From Pseudomonadota bacterium (GTDB lineage Bacteria > Pseudomonadota > Gammaproteobacteria > Pseudomonadales > Azotimanducaceae), in contig JAQCAK010000087.1 of NCBI GenBank assembly GCA_027621895.1, positions 1-7,169 on the forward strand: a DNA stretch of 7,169 nucleotides. Direction: 5' to 3'. The notes below the pieces were generated by a model, which saw nothing but the letters and a program-made list of their open reading frames with translations, ran no database searches and was not told the DNA's origin. Shown here in pieces: positions 6,160 through 7,169 of this stretch (the stretch's first letter is position 1; each line of letters begins with the position of its first letter). The translations under genes were made by a program, and so were the position numbers.

Positions 6160-6936
6160 TTGGCGGTCATCTATCGCAGGTCGATACAGGGCGTTCACTA
6201 CGAGGTGCGCACAGCCGGGCAGTCTATCCGCCTCTACACCAATGGCGCTTTTCATTCCCAGTACAATCCCCGGCACCTGTTTACCGGTGCGGTCTGGGAC
6301 CTGCTGATCCTGCCTGCCCTGTTCAGGGCAGCCCCACCCAGGCGGGTGCTGGTACTGGGCGTCGGTGGCGGCACTGTGATTCATCAGCTCAACAGGCTCT
6401 ACGAGCCGGAGCATATCACCGGTATCGAACTGGACCCGCAGCACCTGAAGATTGCCCGCCGCTTCTTCAAGGTTCGATACTCCAACACGACCCTGGTACA
6501 GGCCGATGCACTGGACTGGCTGCAGGCTGGCAGTGAGCAGTTTGACTACATCATCGACGACGTGTTTCAGCACGCCGAGGGTGACCCGGTGCGTCCTTTT
6601 CCCGCTGACCCTTCATGGTACCGGATGCTGCGCCGACATCTCGCAGCCGGTGGTGTGATCGTCCAGAATCATATCGGACGCCGGGAGGCGATGACACAAC
6701 GGCAGCACCTGCCCCGGGAAACCCGCATCATCGGTTTTGAAACCGCGCAATACGAGAACTGTGTCCTGGGTATCTACGATGCCAGCCAGACAACCCGGCA
6801 GCTGCTCGAACTGGGTAAACACAATATCGCCGGTCTGGAGAAATCGCAGCGTCGCAGGCTGCGGGTAAACTACTGGCGAGTCAGCGGCCAGGGGGAACGG
6901 CTCGCTAGTGGATCACCTCCTGCTGGCGAACCATGA
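6160..6936 (+). CDS. Spermidine synthase-like class I SAM-dependent methyltransferase
   Basis: A 258-residue protein with a small N-terminal beta domain (YRRSIQGVHYEVRTAGQSIRLY, about 5-26) followed by a Rossmann SAM-binding fold, the layout of the spermidine synthase superfamily. Motif I is VLVLGVGGGTV (63-73), the acidic ribose-binding residue is Glu90 in ITGIELDP, the adenine-site segment is VQADALDW (113-120), and FDYIIDDVF (128-136) ends motif IV. True aminopropyltransferases carry GGGDGG in motif I, a Gln-rich decarboxy-SAM/putrescine pocket and a YADPF-like segment; these are not seen. A SAM-dependent methyltransferase or other relative of unknown substrate is more likely than spermidine synthase. 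The start is a TTG at 6160, since no ATG lies before the first strand; it sits 3 nt after the pgi stop with no clear ribosome binding site, suggesting translational coupling. The basic C-terminal tail (KSQRRRLRVNYWR, then a Gly/Pro-rich end) overlaps the opposite gene. Confidence 0.8.
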   Translation: MAVIYRRSIQGVHYEVRTAGQSIRLYTNGAFHSQYNPRHLFTGAVWDLLILPALFRAAPPRRVLVLGVGGGTVIHQLNRLYEPEHITGIELDPQHLKIARRFFKVRYSNTTLVQADALDWLQAGSEQFDYIIDDVFQHAEGDPVRPFPADPSWYRMLRRHLAAGGVIVQNHIGRREAMTQRQHLPRETRIIGFETAQYENCVLGIYDASQTTRQLLELGKHNIAGLEKSQRRRLRVNYWRVSGQGERLASGSPPAGEP

Positions 6937-7169
6937 TCGCGGCCACCAGCAGCGCGACCAGTGCCACCAGGCAGATCTGTGCCGCCGCGTTGTAACTGCC
7001 AAGATGGTCCACTGCCAGGCTAAAGGCAGCAGGTCCAATAGCACTGGCAAACACCGAGATCGAGGTATTGAAACCACTGACCTCGCCAAGATACAGCGGC
7101 CCGAAAAACCGGATAAACGCGAGATTGGATGTGACTCCCCAGAGCCCGCCGCCGGTTCCAAACCCCGCC
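6905..7169 (-). CDS. Major facilitator superfamily transporter, C-terminal part (5' end outside window)
   Basis: The last 87 residues of a membrane transporter enter from the right edge and end with TAG at 6907-6905. The frame runs from 7168 (7169 is the last base of a split codon). The visible protein begins AGFGTGGGLWGVTSNLAFIRFFGPLYLGEVSGFNTS, typical of the link between late transmembrane helices in MFS carriers (Gly-rich helix, then RFFG..YLGEVSG). It continues SVFASAIGPAAFSLAVDHLGSYNAAAQICL and a final hydrophobic helix LVALVALLVAAIMV before the short cytoplasmic tail RQQEVIH. The GPAAFSLAVDHLGSYNAA segment closely matches the end of 12-helix MFS proteins in which helix 11 is followed by a short loop. 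Substrate cannot be inferred. Its 3' end overlaps the methyltransferase gene by 32 bp in convergent orientation. No start codon is in view. Confidence 0.82.
   Translation of the reverse strand, partial: AGFGTGGGLWGVTSNLAFIRFFGPLYLGEVSGFNTSISVFASAIGPAAFSLAVDHLGSYNAAAQICLVALVALLVAAIMVRQQEVIH

Noticed and set aside
5863..6573. A 236-codon minus-strand open frame across the pgi-methyltransferase junction
   Set aside because: It is antisense to two well-supported genes and shows no recognisable motif.
6913..7161. An 82-codon minus-strand open frame at the right edge
   Set aside because: The adjacent frame ending at 6905 encodes a clear MFS transporter C-terminus, so this is its shifted shadow.

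Overview
This 7.2 kb window is a dense stretch of bacterial chromosome, moderately GC-rich (roughly 55-60% by eye). The protein types and codon use suggest a gammaproteobacterium, perhaps marine or environmental; the genus cannot be fixed from sequence alone. There are no tRNA or rRNA genes, insertion sequences, CRISPR arrays or prophage genes. Two of the eight genes run off the edges of the window.

Left block (1-1779, plus strand): the C-terminal four-fifths of an FMN-dependent alpha-hydroxy-acid dehydrogenase/oxidase, then an ECF sigma factor, then a very small zinc-finger (zf-HC2/ZAS) anti-sigma factor. Stop and start codons overlap by 4 nt at both junctions, so the three look like one translationally coupled unit.

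Middle block (1815-4468, minus strand): a 715-residue fusion of a DedA/TVP38-type (VTT) membrane domain to a dihydrolipoamide dehydrogenase/MerA-like flavin disulfide oxidoreductase, ending only 35 nt from the end of the anti-sigma gene. Upstream of it on the same strand is a small GIY-YIG family gene whose predicted catalytic Arg and the Tyr of the YIG motif are both replaced. A weak candidate ECF-type promoter lies between these two genes, facing the fusion gene.

Right block (4594-6936, plus strand): glucose-6-phosphate isomerase (pgi), followed after 3 nt by a spermidine-synthase-like class I SAM-dependent enzyme, probably a methyltransferase. The last 88 codons of a major facilitator superfamily transporter enter from the right edge on the minus strand and overlap the end of the methyltransferase gene by 32 bp.

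The most interesting idea is that the left block and the fusion gene form a redox-stress module. In this view the ECF/ZAS pair is expressed with a flavin hydroxy-acid oxidase and controls a membrane-anchored disulfide oxidoreductase next door. Gene order, overlaps and motifs are seen directly; the regulatory link is inference. pgi and its neighbour look like ordinary housekeeping genes.
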